From Symbiodinium natans (taxonomy: Eukaryota; Sar; Dinophyceae; Suessiales; Symbiodiniaceae): a DNA stretch of 64,000 bases. The DNA is taken from the NCBI GenBank assembly GCA_905221605.1, contig CAJNDS010002746.1, positions 220,889-284,888 of the forward strand, written 5' to 3'. The notes beneath the pieces were generated by a model that worked only from the letters and a program-made list of their open reading frames with translations, had not been told where the DNA came from and searched no databases. The translations under genes were made by a program, and so were the position numbers. Below are positions 63,114-64,000 of this stretch, piece after piece (position 1 is the first letter of the stretch; each line of letters starts with the position of its first letter).

Positions 63114-64000
63114 GGGGATCTCGCACAGTCACAGTCACACAAGGCAGAGGCTGTAGCTGTTGGCAAAATTACCCGCTTCTAAAATTGGGGCCAGGAGAAC
63201 TCAAGGGACCACTCCGGCAATGAATGCACACTTTCCAGACATGAACATACGCATTTTGACACCCAGCTGGGTTCACTTCAGAGGCGGGTGCTTTCCTCAA
63301 GGGAATGAATGCATCCAGTGAAAGGTTTCGACTGCTTGGGGCTTGATGGAAGCGGGCGGAAGCAACCCCTGGCATGAGCTCGACATGAACACGTACACAT
63401 TTTGAGAACTAAGAGGCGAGCGCTTATTTCTGGAAACGAGTGAGGTTCAACTGAAACAAGGAAAACTCCCCAGACGTGACTGCCTGCCAAACTTGAATAC
63501 ACAACTTACAGAGGCGGCCACTTTGCCATTCTTGGTTGGATTATCCCAGCGGAGGAGCCCCAGACATGAACGCCGACTGAATTCAACCCAGCTAGGCTTC
63601 TATGGAATCCCCAGACCAGCGCAAAGCAATCCTGCTGGCAACCAAAACGCCCACTCCTGGCCGAAGCTATTCAGCTCCAGCTGGAATCATTAAACTGGCC
63701 AGTCCTGCCTTCACCATCAGGAGCCACCCCAGCACACGCTCATCATCCTGCAGCAAAGATTCGTGGTTCAGGCACGCTCACTCCTAACCGAAGCTTTGCA
63801 GCTCCAGCCAGAATCTTCAACCCGTCCCCAACCCACCCCTCACCACATACCACTGTCCCCACCCCCCACTCAGCCTAGCCCATGCGGCCGGCGCAACAAC
63901 AATGAGAGCAACTAAGAAATACATTTACTTTCTTCTTTCCCTTGCGTCAGCAGCAAGGCATCTCTGTCACCACAGGGCCACACCCCACCTTGGCACAGCA
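63114..64000. repeat. 5' flank of the three-ORF block with degenerate repeats
   Basis: CAGACATGAAC-like text recurs at about 63228, 63384, 63471 and 63562, each followed by GAGGCG-like text for the first three. A second pair, CACTCCTGGCCGAAGCTATT and CACTCCTAACCGAAGCTTTG with CAGCTCCAGC, lies about 125 bp apart near 63651 and 63778. No promoter could be identified; no TATA-like box stands out. Confidence 0.45.

Overview
The window reads as eukaryotic nuclear DNA from a protist with a plant/alveolate-type telomere repeat (TTTAGGG / CCCTAAA). The best guess is a dinoflagellate. This rests on three observations: the heptamer itself; a decayed LINE-type reverse transcriptase with an FADD catalytic box and a downstream zinc-knuckle-like CxxC sequence, an arrangement I associate with dinoflagellate LINEs; and an acidic, intron-poor gene block unlike its surroundings. 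A chromerid or another TTTAGGG alga cannot be excluded. No bacterial operon, rRNA, tRNA, CRISPR array or organellar gene set is recognisable.

About 0-9 kb and 16.5-56 kb form a patchwork. Arrays of telomere-like heptamers (interstitial telomeric sequence, ITS), 20 to 670 bp long and repeatedly switching orientation, are separated by 60-400 bp pieces of unrelated sequence. The commonest layout is (CCCTAAA)n, a short unique insert, then (TTTAGGG)n. At least one G-strand array runs directly into a C-strand array at 2071, as in a telomere-telomere fusion. Between the arrays lie many short fold-back elements of about 80-150 bp. I sort them by eye into about a dozen families (A-P, my own labels), several with 2-6 copies in the window.

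About 9.1-16.3 kb is a stretch nearly free of heptamers. It contains a GC-rich island, alternating purine-pyrimidine DNA and a 1.45 kb purine (GA/GGA) tract. Other low-complexity blocks are a 0.95 kb GT/GC tract (3.96-4.91 kb), an AT-rich microsatellite block (40.9-41.3 kb), a GA/TA block (56.1-56.5 kb), a mixed-orientation 20-bp minisatellite (55.4-55.7 kb), and long G or C homopolymers.

Convincing coding sequence is concentrated in 59.1-63.1 kb on the minus strand. Three consecutive ORFs of 565, 366 and 244 codons abut by stop/start overlaps (TAATG, then ATGA), followed by a 90-codon ORF. No function can be assigned with confidence. The first has weak features compatible with a domesticated hAT/RNase-H-like transposase. 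The only other recognisable protein remnant is the frameshifted LINE reverse transcriptase at 47.7-48.8 kb, cut off inside RT motif B by telomere-like repeats. Weaker candidates are a Gln-rich ORF (41.7-42.0 kb), a 44-codon signal-peptide-like ORF (6.9 kb) just downstream of a TGTCCGCG motif cluster, and a few unexplained ORF fragments. Most other open frames are by-products of repeats with few stop codons.
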